A stretch of DNA of 64,000 nt from Rhinopomastus cyanomelas (lineage: Eukaryota > Chordata > Aves > Bucerotiformes > Rhinopomastidae), in the NCBI GenBank assembly GCA_013400115.1, contig VXBP01003612.1, positions 216,282 to 280,281 of the forward strand, in the 5' to 3' direction. Positions 63,690-64,000 of the stretch are shown here, in pieces; within the stretch, counting starts at the first letter, position 1, and the number at the start of each line of letters is the position of its first letter. The notes under the pieces are model-generated. The model was not told the origin of the DNA. It searched no databases and was given only the letters and a program-made list of their open reading frames with translations. The position numbers and the translations under genes are program-made.

Positions 63690-64000
63690 TTCCCAAGACA
63701 CCCCTGGTCTATGAGCCGGGACAAAGCACCACAAGGTCCCTGGCTCGCTGGGTGCCGCTTCTCAGGAGCCTCTCGGTACCTCCCCGGGCCTGTCCCCTCC
63801 AGGGCAGGTGGAGGACGGGAAGCGGCCGGGGGGGAAGAGAAGCCACCGGGTAGCCCCCAGTACCCGCCCTGTCCTGGGGTCTCCGCGTCTCCACGCAGGA
63901 ACCTGCCCGGAGGGACAGACCCGGCGGACAATGACTCTGACTCCCTCCCACCCCACTTCACCCCTCTCCGGAGCTCCCGCCGCCGCTGCTGCCCGTTACC
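63690..64000 (-). promoter_or_regulatory. CpG-rich region, probable DHDDS promoter and first noncoding exon
   Basis: GC-rich, CG-dense sequence at the right edge, upstream of the DHDDS start on the minus strand. The edge of the window cuts the island, so the start site cannot be placed. Human synteny predicts LIN28A next. Confidence 0.6.

Larger units (their letters stand above)
62154..63690 (-). other. DHDDS 5' UTR intron and upstream sequence
   Basis: Contains antisense CR1 copies at 62224-62605 and 63446-63650 and unique sequence between them. A noncoding first exon may lie at the right edge of the window or beyond it. Confidence 0.65.

Noticed and set aside
1..64000. CRISPR arrays, operons, riboswitches or phage features
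   Set aside because: The sequence is intron-rich vertebrate DNA; the short tandem arrays lack the repeat-spacer pattern of CRISPR.

Overview
The window is vertebrate nuclear DNA, almost certainly from a bird. It carries three split genes, all on the minus strand, in the order DHDDS (right), HMGN2 (middle), RPS6KA1 (left). This is the same order and relative orientation as human 1p36.11. The exons are read directly from splice sites, phase and protein similarity. The avian call rests on the many CR1 LINE fragments, compact introns, CpG-rich promoter blocks, and an RPS6KA1 N-terminus with an extra exon that I remember from chicken but not from mammals. CR1 pieces make up roughly a quarter of the window by hand estimate. 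That is high for a bird and hints at a CR1-expanded lineage such as woodpeckers and relatives or hornbills and hoopoes (inference).

Layout. 1-27.7 kb is the 5' part of RPS6KA1, a MAPK-activated S6 kinase. Exon 1 (27597-27659), exon 2 (19565-19609) and an 18-codon exon 3 (1840-1893) encode the N-terminal tail. The kinase exons lie off the left edge. A CpG-rich block near 4.8-5.2 kb contains a credible alternative first exon (4884-4925) with a GC-type donor. 27.8-45 kb is intergenic: CR1 fragments, two minisatellites (36.99-37.46 kb and 38.37-38.81 kb), a CpG-rich block of unknown role (31.6-31.9 kb) and unique stretches that could be regulatory. 45.07-about 49 kb is HMGN2, a nucleosome-binding HMG protein. 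Exons 2-6 are intact, but exon 1 (start codon and first five codons) falls in a 490-base assembly gap at 48522-49011. About 50.1-64 kb is DHDDS, the catalytic cis-prenyltransferase subunit for dolichol synthesis. All eight coding exons are present and give exactly 333 codons plus stop, the human length. Its CpG-rich promoter lies at the right edge.

The three genes have no shared pathway; this is a conserved housekeeping neighbourhood. No rRNA, tRNA, CRISPR or prokaryotic feature was seen. Almost all long open frames are CR1 remnants, minisatellite frames, runs of N, or chance frames in GC-rich DNA. CR1 boundaries are judged by eye and may be off by some tens of bases. The points most worth a second look are the alternative RPS6KA1 first exon, the extra RPS6KA1 exon, the 24-bp minisatellite open in four frames, the missing HMGN2 exon 1, and the nested, inverted and tandemly amplified CR1 copies.
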